A program made the position numbers and the translations under genes. 64,000 nt of DNA, taken from assembly GCA_016713025.1 (NCBI GenBank), contig JADJPZ010000004.1, forward strand, positions 1,488,001-1,552,000, in the 5' to 3' direction. Below, in pieces: positions 8,553 through 17,664 of the stretch. The notes beneath the pieces were generated by a model. It ran no database searches, had not been told where the DNA came from, and worked only from the letters and a program-made list of their open reading frames with translations. The DNA comes from Saprospiraceae bacterium. GTDB taxonomy: Bacteria > Bacteroidota > Bacteroidia > Chitinophagales > Saprospiraceae. The first letter of the stretch is position 1. The number at the start of each line of letters is the position of its first letter.

Positions 8553-9809
8553 TTATAATGAAGTCCTTACAATAGGACAGGTCATACAATGTGATCCACC
8601 TCTCGCCCTGGACAATTCATTGGATGGCAGTGTGATGATTGTTTTTGAAATATTTGTTGTATTCAATTTCCCTTTTTCAACCCTTTCTATAAATTCATTG
8701 GCATGAATGATGTTGTACCCGGCTTTTTTTAAAGCATGCTCAGTTTTGGGATTTCTGTCATATGTCAATGCCACTCCGGGACGAATCGCCACCATATTGC
8801 ATCCATCTGTCCATTGTTCCCTCTCCTGATATGGTGATATACCTTCACCACTAAAGATAAAATTGACATTTGGGTTGATTTCATGGGCGAAAAAAGTCTT
8901 CACGGAATCATATACCACTTCCGCACCATTTTTTCTAAAAACTTTTACATTGGAACTGATTCCGTCATATACAGTAGGCTTGAAGCAAACTACATCATTG
9001 GTGTCAATCATGGTGAATAAAGTATCAATATGCATACAGGACCTGTCTGCAGGAATATTGATTTGGGCCACGTTACTGACTAAATTTTTTGAAAACAACA
9101 CATCTTTCAAGCTTCTTATGGCATAATCAGTTGTTCTTTCAGAGCACCCTATCAAAATAAAGTCATCATTCAGCATCATGACATCACCGCCTTCTAATGA
9201 TACAACTTCCCCTTTTTTTGAAGGGGGAAATTTATCAAGGTGGTTCAGGTTGATAATTTTACCCTGATCATTTAGCCCTTTAAACAAAGGATTTGCATAA
9301 AAAATGAATCTTGTGAGCAGATTTTCCCTGAATCTTGCTGACTTTGCGGCTTTTGAGATAATAACGTGATCCTTCACAACTATAGCAATGTCACGTGTAA
9401 AAATAAAATTAGGAATAGGGTCAAAATATATGTGGTCGTCGTCCTGATAATATCCTGAAATCAACAGCTTTGTAAGACTTTCGGGAGACAAAGACATAAA
9501 AAATGCTTTGGTACTTTGAGGCAATTCCTCATAATCAACTATTTTATCAATCAACTCATCTTTAATTTCAGGGCTATGTTCAAATCCTTCGATGATGAGG
9601 GTTTCCGTATCCAGGACATTCTCTTTACCTATGAGCATTTGTAAGACTTTCCTGAATATATCATGCTCTATTTTCATCTGAGGAAGATGAACAATGTCGT
9701 CAAATAACAATTCCTCAGCTTTTTTGGGTGAAATCCTGGCAATACCCTCATCAGGCCTATGAATAATTACTTTTTGTAACAATCCTATTTCAGAATTTAC
9801 ATTGATCAT
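8553..9809 (-). CDS. arcA: Arginine deiminase (L-arginine to citrulline and ammonia)
   Basis: From the preferred ATG (MINVNSEIGLLQKVIIHRP) the protein is 418 aa, the usual ArcA length. A longer frame to 9833 would begin inside a promoter-like box. Visible active-site elements of the guanidino-modifying superfamily are IFTRD, LEGGDVMML, the His-containing MHIDTLFT, and the C-terminal RGGSHCMTCPIVR with the nucleophilic Cys. This C-terminal block matches true deiminases rather than amidinotransferases. Ornithine carbamoyltransferase, carbamate kinase and an arginine/ornithine antiporter are absent from the neighbourhood, so a full ATP-yielding pathway is not shown. It is the first gene of an operon with a thioesterase and YihY. 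Confidence 0.85.
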   Translation of the reverse strand: MINVNSEIGLLQKVIIHRPDEGIARISPKKAEELLFDDIVHLPQMKIEHDIFRKVLQMLIGKENVLDTETLIIEGFEHSPEIKDELIDKIVDYEELPQSTKAFFMSLSPESLTKLLISGYYQDDDHIYFDPIPNFIFTRDIAIVVKDHVIISKAAKSARFRENLLTRFIFYANPLFKGLNDQGKIINLNHLDKFPPSKKGEVVSLEGGDVMMLNDDFILIGCSERTTDYAIRSLKDVLFSKNLVSNVAQINIPADRSCMHIDTLFTMIDTNDVVCFKPTVYDGISSNVKVFRKNGAEVVYDSVKTFFAHEINPNVNFIFSGEGISPYQEREQWTDGCNMVAIRPGVALTYDRNPKTEHALKKAGYNIIHANEFIERVEKGKLNTTNISKTIITLPSNELSRARGGSHCMTCPIVRTSL

Positions 9810-9832
9810 AAATAATGGTTTGAATGATGGCA

Positions 9833-9840
9833 CAAAAATA
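9833..9840 (-). promoter_or_regulatory. Putative -7 box (TATTTTTG) of the arcA operon
   Basis: The minus strand reads TATTTTTG, matching TAnnTTTG, 23 bp before the preferred arcA ATG at 9809. Its position overlaps the longer alternative frame and supports the shorter start. Confidence 0.4.
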
Positions 9841-10283
9841 GCTAAAGTTCTTTACCAAATGCAATGAAACTCGTTTTAAATAATTACTTTGAACCCACTC
9901 CGAAGACAAATATTTTATTTTAACAAAACGTTTTTCTCCTTTCCCCATGCCTTATGCCTTATGCCTTAAGGTAAACTATATAATATCTAGGCTGTAAAAA
10001 AATCAATTCAATTATTTTATTTTATTTTACTTCATCCAAGGCTTAAACAAGATGAGTCAAAGTAAAAAATTTAAAAAAATCAGGCAGTAGTACAAAACAG
10101 TAACATTTTGAATCTTTAATAAGATTGCAAATCAAAAAACATATACAAAATTTGTCACAACGAAATCACAACAACCAAAAGTAAATATGAAGTATTAAAT
10201 TAATATAACTACCTTTGTGCTTTATCATATTATGATAATCTTATTTTTAAAGGAAAATAAGTTTCATAATCAAACTAAATATA
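9834..10283. other. Non-coding gap between divergent arcA and RNA helicase genes
   Basis: The 450-bp stretch is AT-rich and holds a perfect triple repeat of the 7-mer ATGCCTT (9947-9967). A TACCTTTG box at 10210-10217 lies 66 bp before the helicase ATG. The long leader could matter for regulation of the helicase, for example in the cold, but no structured element was recognised. Confidence 0.5.
10210..10217 (+). promoter_or_regulatory. Putative -7 box (TACCTTTG) of the RNA helicase gene
   Basis: This is an exact TAnnTTTG match 66 bp upstream of the ATG, implying a leader of about 60 nt. No good -33 TTG is seen at the expected distance. Confidence 0.35.
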
Positions 10284-11552
10284 ATGACATTCAATGATTT
10301 TGATCTATCAGAGCCGATCTTAAATGCTCTGAAATCTGAAGGCTACACTGTTCCGACTCCGATTCAAATAAAAGCAATACCCATAGTTGTAAAAGGAAAA
10401 GATCTTCTGGCCTGTGCACAAACAGGCACAGGAAAAACTGCAGCTTTTGCTGTGCCTATATTAAGACGTCTAGAAATTATGTCAGAAAACAGGCAATCAA
10501 AGTCTGTGATTAAAACATTAGTTCTAACACCTACGCGTGAACTTGCCATACAGATAGCTGATAGCTTTGAGGCTTATGGTAAAAATTCAAAGCAGAAAGT
10601 GACAACCATTTTTGGCGGTGTCTCTCAGCTTTCACAGGTACAGGCAATAAGAAAAGGAACAGATATTTTGGTTGCTACACCCGGCAGATTGCTTGACTTG
10701 ATTCAGCAGGGAATCATCAACTTATCCACCATTGAAATTTTTGTACTTGATGAAGCTGATCGTATGCTTGATATGGGATTTGTTCACGATATCAAAAAGA
10801 TAATAAAACTGCTGCCCCAAAAAAGGCAATCGTTGTTTTTTTCTGCCACTATACCTGCCAATATCAATGAATTGGCCCATACTATACTGACAAATCCTGT
10901 AAAGGTAGAAGTGACACCTGTGTCGTCCACTGCCGAAACTATACAGCAGGAATTGATCTACGTGGCAAAAGATGAAAAATACAACTTATTGTTGCAAACG
11001 CTACACGATAGAGAAGGTCAAAATGCTTTAATCTTTACGCGTACAAAACATGGTGCTGATAAAGTAGTTAAAGTTTTAAGCAGACATCACATCAAGTCAG
11101 CTGCCATCCATGGCAATAAATCGCAAAATGCACGACAAAAAGCATTGAATGATTTTAAGGAAAATATCAATAAGGTGCTTGTGGCCACAGATATTGCAGC
11201 ACGTGGTATTGACATTGATGAATTATCTTTAGTTATCAACTTTGAAATTCCCAACATACCGGAAACATATGTGCATAGAATAGGCCGAACCGGTCGAGCC
11301 GGGGCATCAGGATGTGCCATTTCTTTCTGTGATCATGAAGAAAGAGCCTACATCCGGGACATTCAGAGGCTGATCAGTATTCAAATCCCATCTAAAACAT
11401 ATACAGGATCAGGCATTGAAGTAATCAGTCCATTGCCGGAATTACCTTCAAAATCTGTTGAAACCGTTGAATTAGGCCATCCCAAATCTGCCACAAAGAA
11501 AAAATCGTATTGGAAAAACAAAAAGAAAAAATATCCGATTTCTTCTAAATGA
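10284..11552 (+). CDS. DEAD-box ATP-dependent RNA helicase, RhlE type
   Basis: The 422-aa protein has every DEAD-box motif in order: Q motif (FNDFDLSEPILNAL...PTPIQ), motif I AQTGTGKT (about 46-53), Ia PTRELA, TPGR, II DEAD (about 156-159), III SAT, IV/V IFTRT and ATDIAARGID, and VI HRIGRTGRAG. After the two RecA domains there is a short Lys-rich tail (SATKKKSYWKNKKKKY) expected to contact RNA. The compact size and tail fit RhlE-like helicases, which act in ribosome assembly and RNA turnover, often in cold adaptation. It is monocistronic, with a terminator 40 bp downstream. Confidence 0.92.
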   Translation: MTFNDFDLSEPILNALKSEGYTVPTPIQIKAIPIVVKGKDLLACAQTGTGKTAAFAVPILRRLEIMSENRQSKSVIKTLVLTPTRELAIQIADSFEAYGKNSKQKVTTIFGGVSQLSQVQAIRKGTDILVATPGRLLDLIQQGIINLSTIEIFVLDEADRMLDMGFVHDIKKIIKLLPQKRQSLFFSATIPANINELAHTILTNPVKVEVTPVSSTAETIQQELIYVAKDEKYNLLLQTLHDREGQNALIFTRTKHGADKVVKVLSRHHIKSAAIHGNKSQNARQKALNDFKENINKVLVATDIAARGIDIDELSLVINFEIPNIPETYVHRIGRTGRAGASGCAISFCDHEERAYIRDIQRLISIQIPSKTYTGSGIEVISPLPELPSKSVETVELGHPKSATKKKSYWKNKKKKYPISSK

Positions 11553-11590
11553 CCTTGATGTATTTTTATCAAAGATCATCAGATGAATAA

Positions 11591-11627
11591 AAAAAAGGGC
11601 AATATTACATTGTCCCTTTTTTTTTAT
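11591..11627 (+). terminator. Rho-independent terminator after the helicase
   Basis: An A-run is followed by GGGCAAT, a short loop, ATTGTCCC and T9. The stem has one bulge. It may also serve the convergent M16 peptidase transcript. Confidence 0.7.
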
Positions 11628-11706
11628 TGAAAATCATGTCATGATGTGAAATGAGCTTATTAGAAACTCCCAAACTTTCTCACACACAGTTGGGTTTAAA
11701 CTTACT

Positions 11707-14667
11707 TTAAGGTTTCAACACCTTAGACTCCACCTCATAACCAAAGATATCTTTATGGTTGAGTTCGACCACTTTGCCATATTTTGCAAGGTCGCTCATA
11801 TTAAGTTTGGTTTTGTCTCCAATCACTCTGATATTCCATTTCTTATCTTTCATGTGATTACCGTGGAAATTTTTAATATCCGCCAATGTAATATTGTCTA
11901 TAGACTGGTACACATCTTTTCTGGTGTCATAATTAAGGCCTCTTTTTAAAGCCGTTTGATAGTTGAACAAAATGTTCGTTTTTGTAATCCTGTTGGCTTC
12001 TAAGTTTTGCTTGATGGATGTACGCCCTATATCCCAATTTTTTTCAGATTCCGGCATATTTTCAATCAGATCGTTCATTGCATCAAAAGCCTGGGATAAT
12101 TTATCTGCCTGTGTTCCTACATAAAAGCCAGTTTTATATTTATCTTCTTTTTTACCTGGAGGAGAATAAAAACCATATGTTGAATAAGCCAATGCTTTTG
12201 CTTCCCTGATTTCCTGAAATACTACTGATGACATACTGCCTCCATAATACTCGTTAAAAGCAGCGACAATAGGAGTTTTTTTAACATCGTATGCTTCATC
12301 CCATCTTTGAAGACTGATATCCGTTTGTATCATATCATAATTTACAAAGTAAATATTGTTTTCATCTGTTGTTTTAGCAGGTTCATACTTTCTTGCAGGA
12401 GGATAATCTTTGAGTTTGGGTGCTACTTTGTGTGCTTTTTTAAGTTGAGTTGTCAATGCTGGTACAGCTGTTGGGCCATAATAATACACTTTATGTTTGT
12501 ATCCAAACAATGACTTGATCAGGTCAGTCATTTCATTCGCCTTGATACTTCTCATTTCCTGATTGCTCAATACATCATTGTATGGGTTCTTTGCACCATA
12601 ATCCACGTAATTATTCAGAGCACTCCAGAATATAGAGTTTTTGTTAAGTGTATTGTCATTCCTTTGTTTGATCTTGGCCTCTATCATTTTGTTCAAAGCA
12701 TCCTGATCAGGCTTTGGATTGCGCATCAGATCTTCAATGATAGCAAGCGCTTTTTCTCTATTTTCTTCAAGTCCTGACATACTCACATATACTTGTTCAT
12801 TTGATGTAAATATATTGAAATCTACTGCAAGATTGTACAATTCTTTGTTGATTTGTTCATTAGATTTTTTTTGGCTGCCTATCAGTTTCAGATATTCGAT
12901 GGCAAGGGGAAGTTTTTTTATGTTAAAGCTCCCCATATCAAATACATAGTAAAAATCAAAAAGCTTATTGTTTTTATTTGGTACTTGCCAAATCGGAACA
13001 TCTTTGCTTAAAGCACCAAATTGGATATCTTTCTGATAATCCAGAAATACAGGTTTTAGAGGTGGATTTGGAGTGGCTGTGACATTTCTCAAAAACTCAG
13101 ATTGGGCGGACCTGTTGATTTCAAGGGCTGTAATCTCCGGTTTGATTACTTTTTGTACAGTAGTATCTTTACCTGTCAGTTTGTACACAGTCATATGATT
13201 ATTACCAAACCATTTATTGGCAAAGTTTACAATATCTTGTTTTGTTACCTTCCCCATATTGTCCACATCTCTGAGATAATTTTCCCAAGGTGTGCCTGTG
13301 GAAAATAAATCATTGAGTGTAAATGCCATCCACATAGGGTTTTCCTGCTCACGGACTTTATTAACTTTCTGATTATTGACCGTGGCTTGTATCAGACTTT
13401 CATCAAATTCACCTTTTTTAAGAGCTTCTATTTGGTCCAAAATTAGCTGCCTTACTTCTTTGAGTGTTTGGCCTTGTAACGCCTTACCACCAAAATATAT
13501 CAGACCATAATCTGTAAGCAAATAGTTAAAACCATAGCCTTCCAGTACTTTTTGGGCATTCACAAGGTTTTTGTCGATCAGACCTGATTTCCCATTGTAC
13601 AAAATTGCACTTGTAAGATCAGCTAAAATCGCTTCTTTATCATTTTTATCTGGCATTCTGAATCCGATAGCTACACTTTCTGCATCCGGCGTTTGGACAT
13701 ACATTTCTTTTGGCTCAGTGGTTGGTACTTCGGACTCAAAAGTGAACTTCGGTACGTTACCTGTCTTCCAGTCCCCAAAATACTTATCAACAAGTCCTAT
13801 TGTTTCATCAGCATTGATATCTCCGGCCAAAATGACTACCATATTATTGGGTACATAATAAGTATTGTAAAAATTTCTGATGGTCTTGATGGAAGGATTT
13901 TTTAAGTGGTCCACTGCGCCAAGTATAGTTTGGGTACCATAAGGATGTTTGCTAAACAATCCTGAAAACATACCTTCAAAAACTTTGCTTTGACCATTGT
14001 CAAGAGAAATATTTTTTTCTTCGTACACAGTTTCCAATTCAGTGTGAAATAACCTAAAAACTGGATTTGTAAATCTTTCATCCTGGATATTAAGGAATTT
14101 CTCAAGATTGTTGGAAGGAATATTTTCCATATAAGCTGTCATCTCAAAGCTTGTAAAAGCGTTGGTCATGTTAGAGCCAACCGCAGACATGGCTTTATCA
14201 TATTCATTGGGAATTGCAATTTTTGAAGCCAACGTCGATATGGAGTCAATTTGTTTATATATGCTCTTACGTATATCCTGGTCAGTGGTCTGTCTGTATA
14301 CTTCATACAAATCGTCAATCTGATTAAGATAAATTTTTTCTTTGGCATAGTCCATAGTTCCTAAGTTACCTGTGCCTTTAAACATGAGGTGCTCCAGATA
14401 ATGTGCCAGTCCCGTATTGGTAGAAGGATCATTTTTCCCTCCGGCGCGTGTAGTAATCAGAGTCATGATTTTAGGTTCATTTCTGTTTTCATGCAAAATG
14501 ACCTGCAAACCATTTTTAAGCGTGTAAAATCGTGTTTGTGTGGGATCTCCTGTGACGATATTGTAGGAATATTTGCCATCAGCAGAGGTTTTTTTTACAG
14601 TTTGATACTGGGCATGCAACTTCTGTACTATAAAAAGACAAAAAACTAAAGTAATCAGGTTCTTCAT
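11707..14667 (-). CDS. Exported M16 family zinc metallopeptidase, two-domain
   Basis: The 986-aa protein has a signal peptide (1-19, ending LHAQ). The first M16 domain carries the inverted zinc motif H89-x-x-E92-H93 in HYLEHLMFKG, with a further Glu in TVYEEKNISLDNG about 75 residues later. A second, catalytically inactive M16-like half (after about residue 540) contains the GSMSSVVFQEIREAKALAYS segment typical of C-terminal M16 domains. Pitrilysin-like clamshell peptidases of this size degrade peptides, here in the periplasm or at the surface. The gene stands alone. Nothing identifies the physiological substrate. Confidence 0.9.
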   Translation of the reverse strand: MKNLITLVFCLFIVQKLHAQYQTVKKTSADGKYSYNIVTGDPTQTRFYTLKNGLQVILHENRNEPKIMTLITTRAGGKNDPSTNTGLAHYLEHLMFKGTGNLGTMDYAKEKIYLNQIDDLYEVYRQTTDQDIRKSIYKQIDSISTLASKIAIPNEYDKAMSAVGSNMTNAFTSFEMTAYMENIPSNNLEKFLNIQDERFTNPVFRLFHTELETVYEEKNISLDNGQSKVFEGMFSGLFSKHPYGTQTILGAVDHLKNPSIKTIRNFYNTYYVPNNMVVILAGDINADETIGLVDKYFGDWKTGNVPKFTFESEVPTTEPKEMYVQTPDAESVAIGFRMPDKNDKEAILADLTSAILYNGKSGLIDKNLVNAQKVLEGYGFNYLLTDYGLIYFGGKALQGQTLKEVRQLILDQIEALKKGEFDESLIQATVNNQKVNKVREQENPMWMAFTLNDLFSTGTPWENYLRDVDNMGKVTKQDIVNFANKWFGNNHMTVYKLTGKDTTVQKVIKPEITALEINRSAQSEFLRNVTATPNPPLKPVFLDYQKDIQFGALSKDVPIWQVPNKNNKLFDFYYVFDMGSFNIKKLPLAIEYLKLIGSQKKSNEQINKELYNLAVDFNIFTSNEQVYVSMSGLEENREKALAIIEDLMRNPKPDQDALNKMIEAKIKQRNDNTLNKNSIFWSALNNYVDYGAKNPYNDVLSNQEMRSIKANEMTDLIKSLFGYKHKVYYYGPTAVPALTTQLKKAHKVAPKLKDYPPARKYEPAKTTDENNIYFVNYDMIQTDISLQRWDEAYDVKKTPIVAAFNEYYGGSMSSVVFQEIREAKALAYSTYGFYSPPGKKEDKYKTGFYVGTQADKLSQAFDAMNDLIENMPESEKNWDIGRTSIKQNLEANRITKTNILFNYQTALKRGLNYDTRKDVYQSIDNITLADIKNFHGNHMKDKKWNIRVIGDKTKLNMSDLAKYGKVVELNHKDIFGYEVESKVLKP

Positions 14668-14943
14668 AAAATTAATTTAATGATTGGATAATATTTTTAT
14701 AACGATAAAAAATGTCTCTTAACTATATTATGTCAAATGGGAAAGTTAAAATTTTGCTTTATTTCAATCTTGATAGTAATGAAAATATATCATATGTGCA
14801 ACATCTTTCAAAATAAAATCTATCGGTCACATGAATCTCAAAACAAGATAAACACATTGATCTTTTAAATACACTGTACCAACAACTTTAACAACATTTT
14901 AAGATAAGCCATCGTTATAAAAATAACAGTTCATCTTAGTTAT

Positions 14944-15609
14944 ATGAGGATATTACATTTTTTTATCTTTCTGATTTTCGCTACTTCAGTTGTGGCCCAA
15001 AAAAAATCTGATACTTTTTACACTTTTAAAAACCAATTGGGTATCAACTTTACCAATGTACTGGGTAATGTACTGAGTCTGAACCCAAATAATGCAAGTT
15101 CGCCATACGGCCTTTCATTTCGAAGGCATTATGCGAAATCATCGTTCAGGTCAGCTATCAATGGTGCTATAAAATCCACCAATACCACTGAATTTAATAG
15201 CAATGATTTCCTAAACAAAAAACTTAAAACAACGGAAGTGAATTTTAGGGCTGGCCTTGAAAAACATCTTCCGCTTTACTCAAAAATGATGATGACTTAT
15301 GGTGCAGATATTCTTTTGGGTTATATTGAAGAGCATTCAAATGTAAGTACTTTTTTTAGTCAGGGTCAATCCAGAAATTTTATAAGCGATATGAATACAT
15401 ACACTATTGGCTTCGGCCCTGTTTTAAGACTCGAATTTAAAATTTCTGAAAGGTTACATTTAAGTACAGAAACTACGCTATATGGCTTGTATGGTAAAAC
15501 ATCGGAAACATTATCTATCAATGGTATCTTGTCAGATGAGCCGAAAAAGCAAGTAAGTAGTCTCAGACTTGAGCTTCCACAATCTTTATTTTTCAATATT
15601 TCATTTTGA
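14944..15609 (+). CDS. Exported hypothetical protein, probable small outer-membrane barrel
   Basis: The 221-aa protein has a signal peptide (1-18, ending VVAQ). The rest is alternating beta-strand-like sequence with aromatic ends, for example YTIGFGPVLRLEFKISERLH, and terminates in SLFFNISF, the final-aromatic pattern of outer-membrane barrels. I do not recognise a named family. The stop overlaps the next frame and the following gene begins 5 bp later. That gene is a distant paralogue sharing a 'GINFT/GLNFT' strand and a YxxxxRRHY/YKKYY segment, so the pair looks like a tandem duplication. Confidence 0.7.
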   Translation: MRILHFFIFLIFATSVVAQKKSDTFYTFKNQLGINFTNVLGNVLSLNPNNASSPYGLSFRRHYAKSSFRSAINGAIKSTNTTEFNSNDFLNKKLKTTEVNFRAGLEKHLPLYSKMMMTYGADILLGYIEEHSNVSTFFSQGQSRNFISDMNTYTIGFGPVLRLEFKISERLHLSTETTLYGLYGKTSETLSINGILSDEPKKQVSSLRLELPQSLFFNISF

Positions 15610-15614
15610 TAAGT

Positions 15615-16211
15615 ATGGTAAGAATATTGAATTGGGTCGTTTGTTTTTTATGCATGTCAGTAACTATCTCTGGTCAGGTAGAATCACAAGATACAACTGC
15701 TTCTGTTTACGCTGAAGAAGACCTCTATGAAGATGACCCATACTTTTGGTCACACACAAAAGAAATAGGCTTGAATTTTACGCCTTTACTCTCAAAATTT
15801 ATTCCTTTTAATCTGGGTAAGACAGATGCCGGGCTCATAGGATTAAAATACAAAAAATATTATTCTGAAAGGGCTTTTTTGGTAAATTTTGGTTCAAACA
15901 TTACTTCAAGAGCAAGTAATGATGGTTCAATTTTTTTTTATCTTGGTTTTGGTTTGGAAAGAAGGAGACCAATCTCAAAAGATAAAAAATTTGCTTACAC
16001 AAGCGGTTATGAAATTTTTTTCAGTGCTGATGGCGCAGATGCAAGTTCAACGGCAGCATTTGCTAAATCCTACGGTTTTGAATATCATTTTAATAAAAGA
16101 CTATTTTTGTCTACCGAAGGCGCACTACAGATTGGGCTGAGTGACCCTGAACCATTTTTTATTAGATTTGCCATTCCAGTAGCTGTATTCCTGAATGTCA
16201 GATTGTATTAG
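15615..16211 (+). CDS. Exported hypothetical protein, barrel-like paralogue of the upstream gene
   Basis: From the ATG at 15615 the product is 198 aa. A TTG codon at 15606 would overlap the previous gene and is less likely. It has a signal peptide ending TISGQ, then an acidic linker (YAEEDLYEDDPYF) and beta-strand repeats (EIGLNFTPLLSKFIPFNL, LIGLKYKKYYSERAFLVNFG). It ends in VAVFLNVRLY with a terminal aromatic, as expected for a small outer-membrane barrel. It is co-transcribed with the upstream paralogue. The function is unknown. Confidence 0.7.
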   Translation: MVRILNWVVCFLCMSVTISGQVESQDTTASVYAEEDLYEDDPYFWSHTKEIGLNFTPLLSKFIPFNLGKTDAGLIGLKYKKYYSERAFLVNFGSNITSRASNDGSIFFYLGFGLERRRPISKDKKFAYTSGYEIFFSADGADASSTAAFAKSYGFEYHFNKRLFLSTEGALQIGLSDPEPFFIRFAIPVAVFLNVRLY

Positions 16212-16300
16212 GTAAATTCGTTGCATTTTGATGTTAATTTTATATTTTCTGTTGTCAATGTCTTATCGGTTTTTAAGTCATTTGTCCTGATATTTATAGT

Positions 16301-16382
16301 TGACAGAAAATATTTTTCGAAAAATATAAATTATAATGTATTGTAAATTGTATAATTATGATTGTAAATTTTCGCAATCAAA
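16301..16382 (+). repeat. Dispersed repeat C, copy 1 (inverted relative to copy 2)
   Basis: About 82 bp from TGACAGAAAATATTTTTCG to GATTGTAAATTTTCGCAATC are, as reverse complement, roughly 80% identical to 24195-24273. The repeat lies between convergent genes and its last bases overlap the 3' end of the pseudouridine synthase gene. The GATTG...CAATC pair inside can form a short stem. Confidence 0.7.
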
Positions 16383-17121
16383 TTTCTGTTGAGAATAACC
16401 TTAACTGTGCATTAGCTTTGGGAATGAATCCATTCTCTTCAAATCCTAAAATTTTATAAACCCTTTTAAACTCATCTTTGATTGGTGCATATATATATGT
16501 ATCATGACCAGTAATCGGATGTGCAAACTGTAGTGACGAAGCTTGGAGCATCATATCTGACAAACCAAATCTCTGGAGAAAAAATCTGTTTTGTTTATTG
16601 CAGCCATGTGGTCGGTCTCCGATGATAGGATGAAAAATATGGGAAAGATGCCTTCTGATCTGGTGCATCCGCCCTGTCAATGGAACAGCCTCGACCAATG
16701 AATATCGGGAAGTGGAAAATCTGCCGGATGACTCAGGTATCTCTGTTGTCTGTAAAGTAGTAAATGTCGTTATGGATTCCTGAAGCTTGCCTTTCTCTGA
16801 CATGATAGGATAATCTATTTGAAAGGTTTCGGAAGTGTAACCCCTGACTATAGCTAAATACTTTTTATGTACTTGTCTATCCATAAACATTTTGTTCATG
16901 ACAGACTGTATCTCTTTAGTTTTTGCCATCAGCAAAAGACCTGAAGTTTTACGATCGAGACGATGTACAGGATACACCCTTGCACCAATCAAGTTGCGGA
17001 CTTCTTGTACCATAAATAAACTAGCAGCAGGATCAATGCGGCTTCTGTGAACAAAAATACCAGTAGGCTTGTGAACTGCTATCAGGTAGTCATCTTCATA
17101 CAGAATATCATAAGAATTCAA
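16378..17121 (-). CDS. truC: RluA-family pseudouridine synthase, TruC-like
   Basis: The 247-aa enzyme isomerises a uridine in RNA to pseudouridine. There is no S4 domain, and the catalytic block PVHRLDRKTSGLLLMAK contains the essential Asp. LIAVHKPTGIFVHRS at the N-terminus, TGRMHQIRRHLSHI near residue 155, and the overall length match TruC, which modifies U65 in tRNA-Ile and tRNA-Asp in E. coli. Assignment to TruC rather than another small RluA member rests on general resemblance. Its 3' end runs into dispersed repeat C. Confidence 0.85.
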   Translation of the reverse strand: MNSYDILYEDDYLIAVHKPTGIFVHRSRIDPAASLFMVQEVRNLIGARVYPVHRLDRKTSGLLLMAKTKEIQSVMNKMFMDRQVHKKYLAIVRGYTSETFQIDYPIMSEKGKLQESITTFTTLQTTEIPESSGRFSTSRYSLVEAVPLTGRMHQIRRHLSHIFHPIIGDRPHGCNKQNRFFLQRFGLSDMMLQASSLQFAHPITGHDTYIYAPIKDEFKRVYKILGFEENGFIPKANAQLRLFSTEI

Positions 17122-17186
17122 TTATACAGGTTTTAAATGTCCTGTAAAAGTAGGAAGATATCCGATGTTAAGTATAAGTTTTTGCT

Positions 17187-17657
17187 TTATAAAACCAATT
17201 TTCCAAATTCCCACTCTACTGCCTGAAATCTGTAAGCAAATATTTCATTCAACTGCTTACGTATGATCAGCTCGTTTGCAATCTGGCCCAGAAATCCAAA
17301 TGGTGGCTTATAACTGACTATATCTTTCATCAGTACACCATCAGGCACTCCTTCAATAATGTGTTGGTGATGCCATATGTTGTAAGGGCCGACGCGCTGT
17401 TCATCAACAAAATATTGATGCTCTACCACTTGTGTGATCTCTGTCACCCAATCCATTTTGATACCTAATAGAGGACTTACCTTGTATGAGATGATCTGAC
17501 CGGCATACATTTTTTCAGACACAGGATCATTTGTGATCTGAAATCCCATGTATGGTGGTGTAATCTTAGCCAGATTTTTTGGCGAAGAAATAAAATCCCA
17601 AACTTTTTCCAAAGTGGAAGGAATGATTTGCTCTGTTTTTAATTGATATATTCCCAT
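17187..17657 (-). CDS. SRPBCC (START-like) ligand-binding protein
   Basis: The 156-aa protein opens with LKTEQIIPSTLEKVWDFISSPKNLA, the usual SRPBCC helix-grip beginning. A WVTEITQVVEHQYFVDEQRVGPYNIWHHQH block follows in two parts around the central strands, with DIVSYKPPFGFLG towards the end. It binds an unknown hydrophobic ligand. It follows an SDR gene by 7 bp, so the pair is co-transcribed. Similar SRPBCC/SDR pairs often occur near photolyase genes in Bacteroidota, which suggests but does not prove a light-stress link. No photolyase is present here. Confidence 0.8.
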   Translation of the reverse strand: MGIYQLKTEQIIPSTLEKVWDFISSPKNLAKITPPYMGFQITNDPVSEKMYAGQIISYKVSPLLGIKMDWVTEITQVVEHQYFVDEQRVGPYNIWHHQHIIEGVPDGVLMKDIVSYKPPFGFLGQIANELIIRKQLNEIFAYRFQAVEWEFGKLVL

Positions 17658-17664
17658 AAATAAT

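Noticed and set aside
9947..9967. ATGCCTT triple repeat as a phase-variation tract
   Set aside because: It is in non-coding DNA far from a start or promoter box, and three units are too few to argue for switching.
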